Shown here: in pieces, positions 22,276-32,379 of the stretch
How the letters are laid out: each line of letters begins with the position of its first letter
Numbering within the stretch: the stretch's first letter is position 1
From: Nemertoderma westbladi
Taxonomy: Eukaryota > Xenacoelomorpha > Nemertodermatida > Nemertodermatidae
Direction of reading: 5' to 3'
Assembly (NCBI GenBank): GCA_032718475.1
Contig: JAUCBJ010006637.1
Span: 1-64,000 of the forward strand
DNA length: 64,000 nucleotides
Made by a program: the position numbers and the translations under genes
Notes under the pieces: generated by a model
The model's database searches: none
Seen by the model: the letters and a program-made list of their open reading frames with translations, nothing else
What the model was told of the DNA's origin: nothing

Positions 22276-24504
22276 TTAAAGGATATATGCTTCTTTGTTG
22301 CAGTAAGCAATAAAGTTGAAAGTACCGGTCAACCGGTAAACCTGAACCGGTACATCTGTAGGTCAGTAGTCAGTAGGCCCAACCGCTAGAACCGGTACTT
22401 CTGTATTCCGTAGGCCTAGCTGTCCTAACCCGTACTTCCGTATAAGTACACTAGTATTATTCGATTTGATTGTTGTATACCGGTAGGTCTTAGTACTTAA
22501 TCAGGGAACGGCCGCCCTGATTTTTTATTGAGATTTTACTTATTTCTGTCAAGTTTTATTTATTTGTAGGACAGTATTGAACAGAAGGCGTGTAAGCCTG
22601 ATCAGATTGTACAGACGATTTGTAGGCTGAGCTGTTGTCTGATTGCTGTTAAGTCCGAACGAATTGCAGTGTGTGTAGATCACCTGTCCGATTAAGTACG
22701 ATTAGGCAGTAGGGGCAGCGAACGCTGTAAGGTAAACCCCCAACTAAAGAATAAGTCGCACTACTGGGTTAGAGCGCATACTCCCTAATCATTTCGGAGT
22801 CTGCATGTCCTGTAGTTTATTTAGGCTTGAGAGTAGTCTGCCATCGTTTAGTCTGTACTTTGTTTGTATAAGTCTGTACGGGTAGCGTATAATTTATTTA
22901 GATAATTCGTAGGCTGGATAGTTGTCTGGCTGTTATTAGGTCTGAACGGATTGCCGCGTATGTAGATCATCTGTCCGATTAAGTACGGTTAGGCAGTAGG
23001 GGCAGCGAACGCTGTAAGGTAAACCCCCAACTAAAGAATAAGTCGCACTACTGGGTTAGAGCGCATACTCCCTAATCATTTCGGAGTCTGCATATACCGT
23101 AGTTTGTTTAGGCTTGATAGTAGTCTGTCAGTGTTCGGTCTGTATTTTGTTTGAGTAGTTTGTACGCGTAGCGTAATATTTATTATTCAGAGTTTATGCG
23201 ATTATCCGCAACATTCATTCCCCAAGTTTGTTCCTACAGTAATTGTGTTTGTTATACATACCGCTATAGTTAAATTAACCCCGGTACTACACGGGCTGCT
23301 CGGGGTAGGTAAAGACTGGTGATTTTGTGCATCGGTCACTCCAGCAGATGCCGTGGTTCTTTTAGCTGTTCAAGTATATTTAACTACTGATTATTTGTTG
23401 TACAAGTACTCGTACCTAATTTAGGGTTTAGTGTACAGTGCTTTCCGAAAGTAATTAGTGTAGGCATTATATTTGTGTTGTAAAGTGGTTAATAGGCACA
23501 TTCGATTAGCTCTATTAACTTCTAGGTAGGAACACTCCGTGATACATAACGTAGAACCTATAGCGATACGGCTATAGGTCGTCAGGCGGTGGTATTTTCC
23601 TATCTAGACAACGCAGTGTATTTACTACTACTTATTATTTCAAATACCGTAGTACCCTGTCCGTGTAATAACCAGTTTTCTAACCCTTTGTTAGGCTGGT
23701 TTGTAGACTTCTTGTAAAATTACCCTAAAAATTCGTATTTTGTGTTTTTTTTTGTAAATTTTTGTGTTTATTTAGAGATTGTAATCTCAACCCGAATTGT
23801 ACGTAATTTGTAGTATTAAGTAACTTAGGTAAATTAGAATTATTTGTTTTAGTGTCCTATACGTAACACTTCACTAAAAGCGCACCGCTTTGTGTAGTGA
23901 TTACCCCAGAAATAATAACATTTATTTCAAACATTGACTAAACCCATTAAAACGGGTATAAATATATTATAAATCAAATCTAACGATTTATAAATAGTAG
24001 GCCTACCATATAACAATTAGGTCTCAATATCAGTTGGACTACTGCTTAAATAACGGTAATAAAGTAAGTTAAAGTAACCAAATAACCCTAAAGTTCAGAA
24101 ATTCAATTATTCCAAAATAATTGATATACCGGTATTTACGATAGGCCTATTATCTTATTTCTATAAATCTAGGCTGAAATTATACCGGTACTCGTAATTA
24201 ATTCTATTCCAGAATTATATATACTACAAACTGTAATCTGTATACCGGTATTCCGATAGGCCTATTATATATTTATATATATTTGTGCTAAAATTATACC
24301 GGTATTCTGTGATAAACCTAGTCTGTAATAATACTTATATAGCTATATATACTAGAAGTATACCGGTATTATAATATATTATATATCACGCTACACTGAG
24401 TAGCAGTAACGGTAATTAATTACTAGGCTAGCAGTTAATACTGAGTTACTAGACTTGCTCAGACTGTAATACAGCAGTAGGCATTCAACGGTACATACCT
24501 AGTC
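22276..24504 (+). other. Leader of copy A with tandem duplication and palindrome cluster
   Basis: Untranslated leader between LTR and gag. It contains a ~290-bp tandem duplication (about 22619-22910 and 22911-23200), whose core CAGTAGGGGCAGCGAACG... is almost identical between the units. Just before gag (24120-24380) there is a cluster of TACCGGTA and TAGGCCTA palindromes in AT-rich DNA. Copy C has the equivalent leader in reverse. Confidence 0.8.
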
Positions 24505-27500
24505 ATGTCTGATACTAAGCAGAACCTGTCAGACAGTTTATTAGATGTAACTATCTGCGACTCAGATAGAGACGTACAACCGTCTGGTCGTAAATCCAGT
24601 TCACCTCCCACTGTGAGGAAGGTCATCCCTCCAGTAGTAATAACAGAACCTAGGCTGGTCCAACATCGTAGGTCTATCATAGGCACCCGAGCTCAGGTCA
24701 AGCGGGACCAAGAAGCAGCGGAACAGCAACAACCCGCGAGTCAAGAGCTTGTTACTCAGCGGCCCAGCAGCTCCAGTAGTGAAGATACTGTAGAGCTGAC
24801 ACCCGAGCGCGGAGCAGAGATGACGGATGCTGTTTATACGGATCCCCTTCTCATCCTTCCTGCAGCCGTACTCGCTGGGTTATTGATCGCGGTGGAAGAA
24901 CACCAGATCGATTGGGCGAGAAGTCAACGGTCAACTAGAGATAGTTACGCGGGATACACGAGTGAAGAACTGAAGTCTATTGTCGAGTCGCAATGGAACT
25001 TCCCCGGACCCGGACTCCCGTTTGATTTATCAGAAGCTGCCTGGGAAGACATACACCGGATGGGAGTAGCCAAGGAAACCATCGATCCAGCTGTATGGAA
25101 GAGGTCCGCAGCCGGATACGCCCAGGGATTCTTCAGCTCTATGGAGCGAGTAGAGAGACAACTGTTTCAACAACCTCAAGGACCTCAAGAGCAGGGACAG
25201 CTGCTTTATCAAGTTAGAGAAAGAGTTCTGCGGATTAGGCTAATCTTATCCGCCTTTGAGGAGGCTTCTAAAAGAAAACAAGACACGTCGTTGCAAGTTG
25301 CCGTAAAGACTTGGTTTCAACGGGTGAGTCGCCAGGTTCAAGGAGCAGCTCAGTGGAAAGCTCAGTTGGAGGAGCGCTCAACCCATGGAGAATCAACAGA
25401 CGCTACTTTTTCCCAAGTGGAAAGTGAAGCGACGGCAGAGAAACCGCATAAGAAGGATGCCATTGACATCTATCTGTCAGACTATCAGCGTTTTTTAGGA
25501 GATGACGAGTTGAGGAGAAGGCTGGAGGGACTTAGCCCTAACAGCGAAGGAGCCAAACTTGTGTTAGATGCAATTGATGTGGATAGGTTAGCGGCGAACC
25601 AAGCTAAATTCGATGAACAACTCCGCATCGCCAAGGTTCAAGAAGAACAAGTAAAGAAAAAACGTATAGAAGATAGAAAGACAGCAGCAGCGGCAGTGGC
25701 AGCGGCAGAAGCGGAACGAAAGGCAGCAGAGGCAGCGGCAGAGGCAAAGGCGGCAGCTGCGGAAAGGAAAGCGGCAGCGGCAGAAGCGGAAAGAAAGATA
25801 GCAGTGGCAGAAGCAGAACGGAGGGCATCTGAAGAGACAACCCAACTAGAGTTGGAAAATCTTCAAGAGAGGCAAGATAACTTTAATAAACAGTTAACAG
25901 CTAGTAATATGCAGATGATGAATCGATCTACTCCCAAACGACAAGGTTATACATCATCTGAGGAAGGCGATACCACCGACACTGACGGCGGAGGAAATCG
26001 ATCTCGTCTAAGCAGACGTAAAAGAACATTCCACCGTCAGAAATTGCCTGATTTGCCTCCAGCTGTTAGAAGGCAACTAAATAACACCAACTTAGGTAGT
26101 ACAGAACCCACAGACCAAATAATTAAAATAGAAAGACTCCCTACTATAGTAGATGAGCCTGAAATAATTAGGCCTGTTCTTGAAATCACCCCTTCAGTGA
26201 TAGATACACCTGTGCTCCCTGAAACTACTTCTAAATTCCCTCTGCATAGCACTAAGCTACCTGTGCCCCGTAGAACTGCCCAAGAGACAGTTCAGGTCCT
26301 GGACCCCGAGCGAAATATTCCAAATTTGTCGCCCGTTGTCCCTCGTCCGCCCGCTACGACGTTGGCGGATCCCGTTTCGGCGGTTGATTGGGTAGACGAG
26401 AGACGGCGGGGGATGGATATCCTGCTCGGGCAGATGCAGGAGACTGTCCTGCAATTCAAGGGCACAGTAAGGGAAAGTAGGCTGGAGTTGCAAGAAGTGC
26501 AGCAAAGTATCGCGCTTGAACGCGATAAATTAGTAAATACCCAAAAGGGTATACCACCACCCTCTGTAACAATGTGTCAACCTGTTAGGTCTGAAGTATC
26601 TCATGCGCAAGGTGTGGAGCCTACACGCATCTATACTGCTAGCGAAGTAGAAACTCCTATAGTGAACCCTATTAAGGGTAATTATAGACCTGTTGATAGT
26701 GATATTCCCTATAGACCGGATCATAATCCGAGAAATTTATATACCGATAACTCGATATTAAATAGCACGATGGCCCAAGAAAGTTTTACGCGTCAAATGG
26801 CTAGAACCGAAGCCCGGCAAGCGGTAAAGGTTGGAGAGATCGTCAAGTTCAATGGAGATGAGATGAAATGGTTACCTTTTAATGAATATTACAAAGATAA
26901 CATACAGAACTCTGTACTATCTAATGGAGAAAAACTTAGATACCTCATCGAGTGCTTGGAAGGATCTCCCAAGTTAATGGCGTTAAAGTTTATTGGACAT
27001 CCAGACGGATTAAGACAAGTTTGGGATACACTAAACATCAGGTATGGTAATAGGAATAATATCGCTGGGTACTTGTATGCAAAGTTAGTAGCACCCCGAA
27101 AGTTTATTAGTAGCGGAATTATCGAGTTTTCCGATGAGATCCAGGAGATCTGCAGACAATTAGATTGGCTAGGTAAGTCTCATGAGTATCAGAACACTAT
27201 GGTTATTAGAGCAGTGGCTTCTACTTTACCTAAAGGTGGAGTAGGTACACGCTGGGATAAGAAAGTGTTATATATGATGGAACAACAACGGCGAGACCCT
27301 ACCATGGCTGATCTCATGTCATTCCTAGATGGAGAAGTGAAATTACAGCTCCTGAAACAGTCTAGGGAGAAAACACCGGAAAACAAGGTAAGTGAAAAAC
27401 CCGTCTCTAGGAGAAAAATAACACCAGTATGTTATACCGATGACGGCGAAAGCCAGACTTCTCAAGGAGAAGATAGCGGGAAGGACACGGATAGATCTTA

Positions 27501-30500
27501 TTACGTGAATAAAATGCCTAAAGATCAGGTAAGTAAATTTAAGTCTCGAACAAATGACAGGAGGGAACAGGTAAGAAAAACTCCTCCCACGTCTCCCAAG
27601 AGAATTCAGGTGAGAAAACCCGAAGAAAGGGCAAGTGTACACAACGTGACTCAGAATAAGGTAAGTAACATCAAACCAAAATGTGCGCTGTGTGACGGGA
27701 CCCACTATTTGAATAGGTGTGATGAATTTCTAAAGAAATCATTAACGGAGAGACGCGAAGTTATGTGGGATAAGCGGTTATGTTATAATTGCCTCAGACA
27801 AGGACACCAACGGCGTACCTGTTTCTCGGACATAAGATGTGCAAAGTGTGGTGCGAAACATCATATCTTGTTGCACGCTGAATTCGATCGAAATAGTCCG
27901 AATCAGGTAAGTGATTCCGAGTTACATGTCCAATTCAGTGATGTGAACGACACTGATCAATCTGAGATGGAAGGATTCTATACAGATGAGTTCTCCGACG
28001 AAAACGAATCCTGTTACATGATAAATACCGCAGTGTATCGAGCACTCACATATGAAAAGGATCCAGACAACGACTTTACTCTAACTACTTCTGAGCGACA
28101 ACCATCTTGGAAAGAGCCATCTTCAAATGTAGGGATCCGAGAGTTTCCTGTGGTGCAGGTGAGGGTTCACGGACCTAAGAGGAGTTATGTAGTGAACGCC
28201 CTCCTCGACTCCGGTAGTACAGGAACATTCATCGACAAAGAGCTAGCCGAAGATATATTTGCTGGACAACTCAAGTTCCAAACTAAGCTCAACATGTCTG
28301 GCATAATGCAAGTTTGGAAATCTACAATAACAGCTGATTATTATGTAGGCGCGTTGTCCACCCCACAAGACGAACTAGGAGAACACAGCATAAGGTCAGT
28401 GAAAATGGTGGCTATAAAGAACTTCGCTACTACTCAAGCAGACCTTTATAATTGGGACGAGGATGAGAGCATCCAACATCTTAACATACCTCGATTCCAG
28501 ACTGATTATCCTGGAGTGCAAATACTCATCGGCCAAAACGCGCATGAGGCGCTGGAGACATTAGAGAAACGGCCTGCTCAACCGCAGCCACTACAGACCT
28601 ATGCGGTAAGAACTAGAGTAGGTTGGTACTTTACTGGCCCTTCCCGTAGAACACTCAGAGAAAGACTACCGCAAGAGAGCGTATGCCAGGTGAGTGAATG
28701 GGAAGATGATACCAGTGAGGGAGACAACTCAACTGAGGGAATTCCATACTCCTCAGATAACGACGATGTTCACCAGCTTTTTGATGAGGAGAATACCATC
28801 GATCTCCTTAAGGAAAACGAGGCTTGGCAAAACCAAGTGAACTTATGTCAACTTCTCTATCCATCGGAACGAGAAGCTTATAACGACGAGTTAAATGACG
28901 TCATTGAGCGTCATAATGCCAAGATTCGGGATGAACATGCTGTACGATTCTTTACGCAAGAGGCGGTAGAGCCCAATTCCTACGATAAAGCCTTGTCGGT
29001 GGAAGAGGAAAGGGCCAAGCAGATCCAAGAGACAACTACATGTTTCCTCAAAGATCAAGGTAGGTATGAAGTCGGTTTACCTTTCCGCAAGAAAGAACCG
29101 AAGTTCATCAATAACAGACCTTTGGCGGAAAAAAGAATCGCGCAACTCCATCGACGCCTTACGGCTAATTCTTCAGCGAAAGCCATGTATCAAACACAGC
29201 TAGAAAAATTTATTAATAAGGGATACGCGGAGAGAGTACCGGAAGAAACACCTGTGACTGAAAGAACGTATTATTTAACTCACCATTACGTTCCTAAACC
29301 CGGTAAACCACACGAAGTGAGAGTAGTGTTTGACGGCTCCGCTCTCTACATGGGTCAATCCCTTAACTCTGAATTGTTACCCGGACCCAACTTGCTTCAA
29401 TCTTTGTTGGGAATTCTTTTAAGATTGAGACAATATTCGATTGCTTTCGCCTCCGATATAGAAGGCATGTTCTTACAAGTCAAGGTGTTAGATAGGGATC
29501 GAGATAGTCTACGATTTCTGTGGTGGCCCGAAGGAGACCTCAACCAGAAACCGGTGGAGTACTGGATGACCATCCAGGCCTTTGGGATAATCTCAAGCCC
29601 TTCCAACGCCTGTTCGGTAGTGCCTACTACTGCAGAGGACAATAGAGAGGCCTTCTCTAAGGAAGTGATCGACAACATCAAGAGAGACATATACATGGAC
29701 GACAATCTGAAGTCCCTTCCATCAGTTGAGGAAGCCATTGAGGTCGCTAAGGGAACGGTAGAGTGCTTAAAAAGAGGTGGATTTCGATTAACCAAATTCA
29801 CCAGCAACTCCCGTGAGTTTCTGGAGTCGATTCCTGCGGAAGATCGCGGAGCGAAAGATCTTGATTTGATCAAAGATGATCTGCCAGAAACCAAGACACT
29901 CGGCTTGAAATGGGACACAGAGAGAGATATCCTGTTTTTCCAACTAAAACAGCGAGATAATCCTGTTCGAACCAAACGGATTTGCTTAAGTATACTGAGC
30001 ACTTATTTCGATCCATTGGGATTTATTAGCCCAGTTATATTGATTGCTCGAAGTTTGGTACAACAAATGTGGCTTGAAAACCACTCATGGGACGATCCAC
30101 TTAAGGGTGAATTACTGAAGCAGTGGATGAAATGGGAAGATTCTCTACCGGCTATCGAGGAGTTTATAATTTCCCGTTCATATTTTGGTCATGTTCTCCC
30201 TACGTATTCCTATCAACTCCATGTGTTTGGAGACGCCAGCGATATGGGAATCGGTATAGTAGCCTACCTAAGAGTGGAAACTCCGGATGGAATCAAAGTC
30301 GCCTTGGTTACTTCTAAGGCATTAATCAACAACAAGTTGAAAGTTCCTCGAGCGGAGTTAAAAGCGGCTCTATACGCTACAGCCATCGGCCGGAATGTAA
30401 CCGAACAGATTGACTATACGTTAGAGAAAACTGTCTATTGGACCGACGCTTTACTCGTGTTAGAGTATATAACCAATGAAGTCTGTCAGTTCAGCGTCTT

Positions 30501-32379
30501 CGTTACCAACAGGGTAGCCATCATACTTAGTCGCACGACGATGGACCAATGGAGACATTGCCCCGGAACGATTAATCCAGCGGACATCGCGTCCCGAGGA
30601 GCGACTCCAAAGGAATTGGTAAATACTCCCGAATGGTTAGGTGGACCCGACTTTCTCTACCGAGAAGAAGAAGAATGGCCACCCCATCTCACAACAGCAG
30701 AGATCAGACAGGCCAAGGGAGCGGAGAAAGTTAAACCCAAAACTCGAGCGAGTAAATCGAAGTTGTTTAAACCTGCGGTTGATCTATCTGTATTATTTAC
30801 TTCCGGAGATGATGCTTTGGATCAGAAACCCACCGCCACGACGAAAGAAGTCATGGAAATCCGTGACAAGGATTTGAAATCTGGAATACCAGATATCTCG
30901 CAAGGACTCTCACCTCTCTTGCAGAGAGCGATACGTCACTACAGTTCCTGGAATCGGCTCTGTAAGGCTGTTACCTATTTGAAACGATGTTTTCATCATC
31001 GTTACTCCGGAACAAAGACCAATAGCGATGACGCTCCATCAACATCTGCACGAGTCCATGTTATTAAAGATATTCCTAAATACAAGATACCCGACAGGTT
31101 TCTAAAGGAGAAGATCAGCTACCAGGAGCATGATGAAACCAACAAACAGATGCTGAGACTCCTACAATGCTATGAGGATTCCGATAAGTATTTCCTGTTG
31201 TTAAGAAATCCACAGATGCGCTTAAGGGATCGCTTCTCTAGTACCATGATAGATGGGTTAATACGTGTTGGAGGTAGATTAACAAACGCCCCATTATCCT
31301 TTGACACTAAGTTTCCCATACTCATTAGAAATCTTGATATACAAATCAAGATGATTGTAGATGTTCATAGCAAACTGTACCATGCTGGTAGAGAACGAGT
31401 TCTGAGCGAAATTCGAACTCGCTACTATTTTTATAAACCCCGTAGGGCTCTGAACCAAGTTCTTAGGAATTGTATACCCTGTAGGAAAGCATTCAGTAGG
31501 CCTTTAACGCAGCGAGAGGCAGAATTACCTAGGGAAAGAGTAAGCTTCTATGAACCACCCTTTACTAATACCGGTGTGGATTTATTTGGCCCTATTGAAG
31601 TATATCGTGCCCGGACTATAGTCAAGAGATGGTGTGTCATCTTCGTTTGTATGACTTGTAGAGCTATCCATCTCGATATGGTAAACGATCTATCCACCAA
31701 CAGCTTCGTGTTGAGTTTACGACGACAGATCGCTCGCTTCGGAACCAGTAACACGATGAGATCGGATAAGGGAACGAACTTCATTGGCGCCAACAACGAA
31801 ATTCAAGCTTATGTAAAGGACTGGAATAAAAGACAGGTGGACGATCAGCTAAGGATAACAGCGTCTAGCTGGACCTTCAACGCCGCCGACGCCCCTTGGT
31901 GGGGAGGAAGTTGGGAGAGGTTGATTAGGAGCGTGAAGACTGCGTTCCACTTTATTGTGCCTTGTCGCGCTTATCTCACCGACGAACTATTGCGGACGTT
32001 AATGGAGGAAATCGCCGCCTATCTCAACGAAAGACCGCTTATGCCAGTCTCTTCAAATCCTGATTCCCTGGAAGCGCTAACACCCGCGCACTTCCTACTG
32101 AAGAAACCCGTAGCCATGCTCCCGCAATCGGAGATCACAGACGGAGACGAGTACTGCCGTCGAACCTGGCAACTTATGCAGTTGCTATCCCGTCGTTTCG
32201 CTGACCATTTCGAGAAACATTACCTGCCCACTCTACAACTTCGAACTAAGTGGTTTGCGCAGCAAGAAAACGTCAGCGCTGGAGACATGGTGCTTATTGT
32301 GGACCCCGATCTCCCACGTAAGCGATGGCAAACAGGACGTATCATCGAGACTTATATCTCGAGCAATGGTTTGGTGTGA
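24505..32379 (+). CDS. BEL/Pao gag-pol polyprotein, copy A (ends at a premature TGA)
   Basis: One 2624-codon frame. Approximate residues: N-terminal gag 1-390; Ala/Glu/Lys/Arg-rich coiled coil 391-445; DUF1759-like region from ~773 (FNGDEMKWLPF); CCHC-type knuckles from ~1058 (CALC...H...C) and ~1093 (CYNCLRQGH...C); aspartic protease LLDSGSTGTFID with Asp1235; RT from ~1600 (VVFDGS, SDIEGMF) with catalytic YMDD 1730-1733; RNase H with VFGDASD, Asp1910; integrase zinc motif His2288, His2293, Cys2323, Cys2326; integrase core Asp2359, Asp2421, Glu2471; DUF5641-like C-terminus from ~2570. The start is supported by the aligned start in copy C. The stop at 32377-32379 is in frame, and coding similarity to B and C continues in the same frame to TAA at 32575-32577, so the last ~65 residues are cut off. 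Gag, protease, RT and integrase all act in the element's own replication. Confidence 0.95.
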   Translation: MSDTKQNLSDSLLDVTICDSDRDVQPSGRKSSSPPTVRKVIPPVVITEPRLVQHRRSIIGTRAQVKRDQEAAEQQQPASQELVTQRPSSSSSEDTVELTPERGAEMTDAVYTDPLLILPAAVLAGLLIAVEEHQIDWARSQRSTRDSYAGYTSEELKSIVESQWNFPGPGLPFDLSEAAWEDIHRMGVAKETIDPAVWKRSAAGYAQGFFSSMERVERQLFQQPQGPQEQGQLLYQVRERVLRIRLILSAFEEASKRKQDTSLQVAVKTWFQRVSRQVQGAAQWKAQLEERSTHGESTDATFSQVESEATAEKPHKKDAIDIYLSDYQRFLGDDELRRRLEGLSPNSEGAKLVLDAIDVDRLAANQAKFDEQLRIAKVQEEQVKKKRIEDRKTAAAAVAAAEAERKAAEAAAEAKAAAAERKAAAAEAERKIAVAEAERRASEETTQLELENLQERQDNFNKQLTASNMQMMNRSTPKRQGYTSSEEGDTTDTDGGGNRSRLSRRKRTFHRQKLPDLPPAVRRQLNNTNLGSTEPTDQIIKIERLPTIVDEPEIIRPVLEITPSVIDTPVLPETTSKFPLHSTKLPVPRRTAQETVQVLDPERNIPNLSPVVPRPPATTLADPVSAVDWVDERRRGMDILLGQMQETVLQFKGTVRESRLELQEVQQSIALERDKLVNTQKGIPPPSVTMCQPVRSEVSHAQGVEPTRIYTASEVETPIVNPIKGNYRPVDSDIPYRPDHNPRNLYTDNSILNSTMAQESFTRQMARTEARQAVKVGEIVKFNGDEMKWLPFNEYYKDNIQNSVLSNGEKLRYLIECLEGSPKLMALKFIGHPDGLRQVWDTLNIRYGNRNNIAGYLYAKLVAPRKFISSGIIEFSDEIQEICRQLDWLGKSHEYQNTMVIRAVASTLPKGGVGTRWDKKVLYMMEQQRRDPTMADLMSFLDGEVKLQLLKQSREKTPENKVSEKPVSRRKITPVCYTDDGESQTSQGEDSGKDTDRSYYVNKMPKDQVSKFKSRTNDRREQVRKTPPTSPKRIQVRKPEERASVHNVTQNKVSNIKPKCALCDGTHYLNRCDEFLKKSLTERREVMWDKRLCYNCLRQGHQRRTCFSDIRCAKCGAKHHILLHAEFDRNSPNQVSDSELHVQFSDVNDTDQSEMEGFYTDEFSDENESCYMINTAVYRALTYEKDPDNDFTLTTSERQPSWKEPSSNVGIREFPVVQVRVHGPKRSYVVNALLDSGSTGTFIDKELAEDIFAGQLKFQTKLNMSGIMQVWKSTITADYYVGALSTPQDELGEHSIRSVKMVAIKNFATTQADLYNWDEDESIQHLNIPRFQTDYPGVQILIGQNAHEALETLEKRPAQPQPLQTYAVRTRVGWYFTGPSRRTLRERLPQESVCQVSEWEDDTSEGDNSTEGIPYSSDNDDVHQLFDEENTIDLLKENEAWQNQVNLCQLLYPSEREAYNDELNDVIERHNAKIRDEHAVRFFTQEAVEPNSYDKALSVEEERAKQIQETTTCFLKDQGRYEVGLPFRKKEPKFINNRPLAEKRIAQLHRRLTANSSAKAMYQTQLEKFINKGYAERVPEETPVTERTYYLTHHYVPKPGKPHEVRVVFDGSALYMGQSLNSELLPGPNLLQSLLGILLRLRQYSIAFASDIEGMFLQVKVLDRDRDSLRFLWWPEGDLNQKPVEYWMTIQAFGIISSPSNACSVVPTTAEDNREAFSKEVIDNIKRDIYMDDNLKSLPSVEEAIEVAKGTVECLKRGGFRLTKFTSNSREFLESIPAEDRGAKDLDLIKDDLPETKTLGLKWDTERDILFFQLKQRDNPVRTKRICLSILSTYFDPLGFISPVILIARSLVQQMWLENHSWDDPLKGELLKQWMKWEDSLPAIEEFIISRSYFGHVLPTYSYQLHVFGDASDMGIGIVAYLRVETPDGIKVALVTSKALINNKLKVPRAELKAALYATAIGRNVTEQIDYTLEKTVYWTDALLVLEYITNEVCQFSVFVTNRVAIILSRTTMDQWRHCPGTINPADIASRGATPKELVNTPEWLGGPDFLYREEEEWPPHLTTAEIRQAKGAEKVKPKTRASKSKLFKPAVDLSVLFTSGDDALDQKPTATTKEVMEIRDKDLKSGIPDISQGLSPLLQRAIRHYSSWNRLCKAVTYLKRCFHHRYSGTKTNSDDAPSTSARVHVIKDIPKYKIPDRFLKEKISYQEHDETNKQMLRLLQCYEDSDKYFLLLRNPQMRLRDRFSSTMIDGLIRVGGRLTNAPLSFDTKFPILIRNLDIQIKMIVDVHSKLYHAGRERVLSEIRTRYYFYKPRRALNQVLRNCIPCRKAFSRPLTQREAELPRERVSFYEPPFTNTGVDLFGPIEVYRARTIVKRWCVIFVCMTCRAIHLDMVNDLSTNSFVLSLRRQIARFGTSNTMRSDKGTNFIGANNEIQAYVKDWNKRQVDDQLRITASSWTFNAADAPWWGGSWERLIRSVKTAFHFIVPCRAYLTDELLRTLMEEIAAYLNERPLMPVSSNPDSLEALTPAHFLLKKPVAMLPQSEITDGDEYCRRTWQLMQLLSRRFADHFEKHYLPTLQLRTKWFAQQENVSAGDMVLIVDPDLPRKRWQTGRIIETYISSNGLV

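Noticed and set aside
22276-22300. Primer binding site after the 5' LTR
   Set aside because: The bases next to the LTR do not start with TGG and match no tRNA 3' end I can recognise in either A or C.
27165-27180. A further splice-donor match (GGTAAGT) in gag
   Set aside because: Not in the same codon phase as the others and lacks the preceding AG consensus pair, so it was left out of the series.
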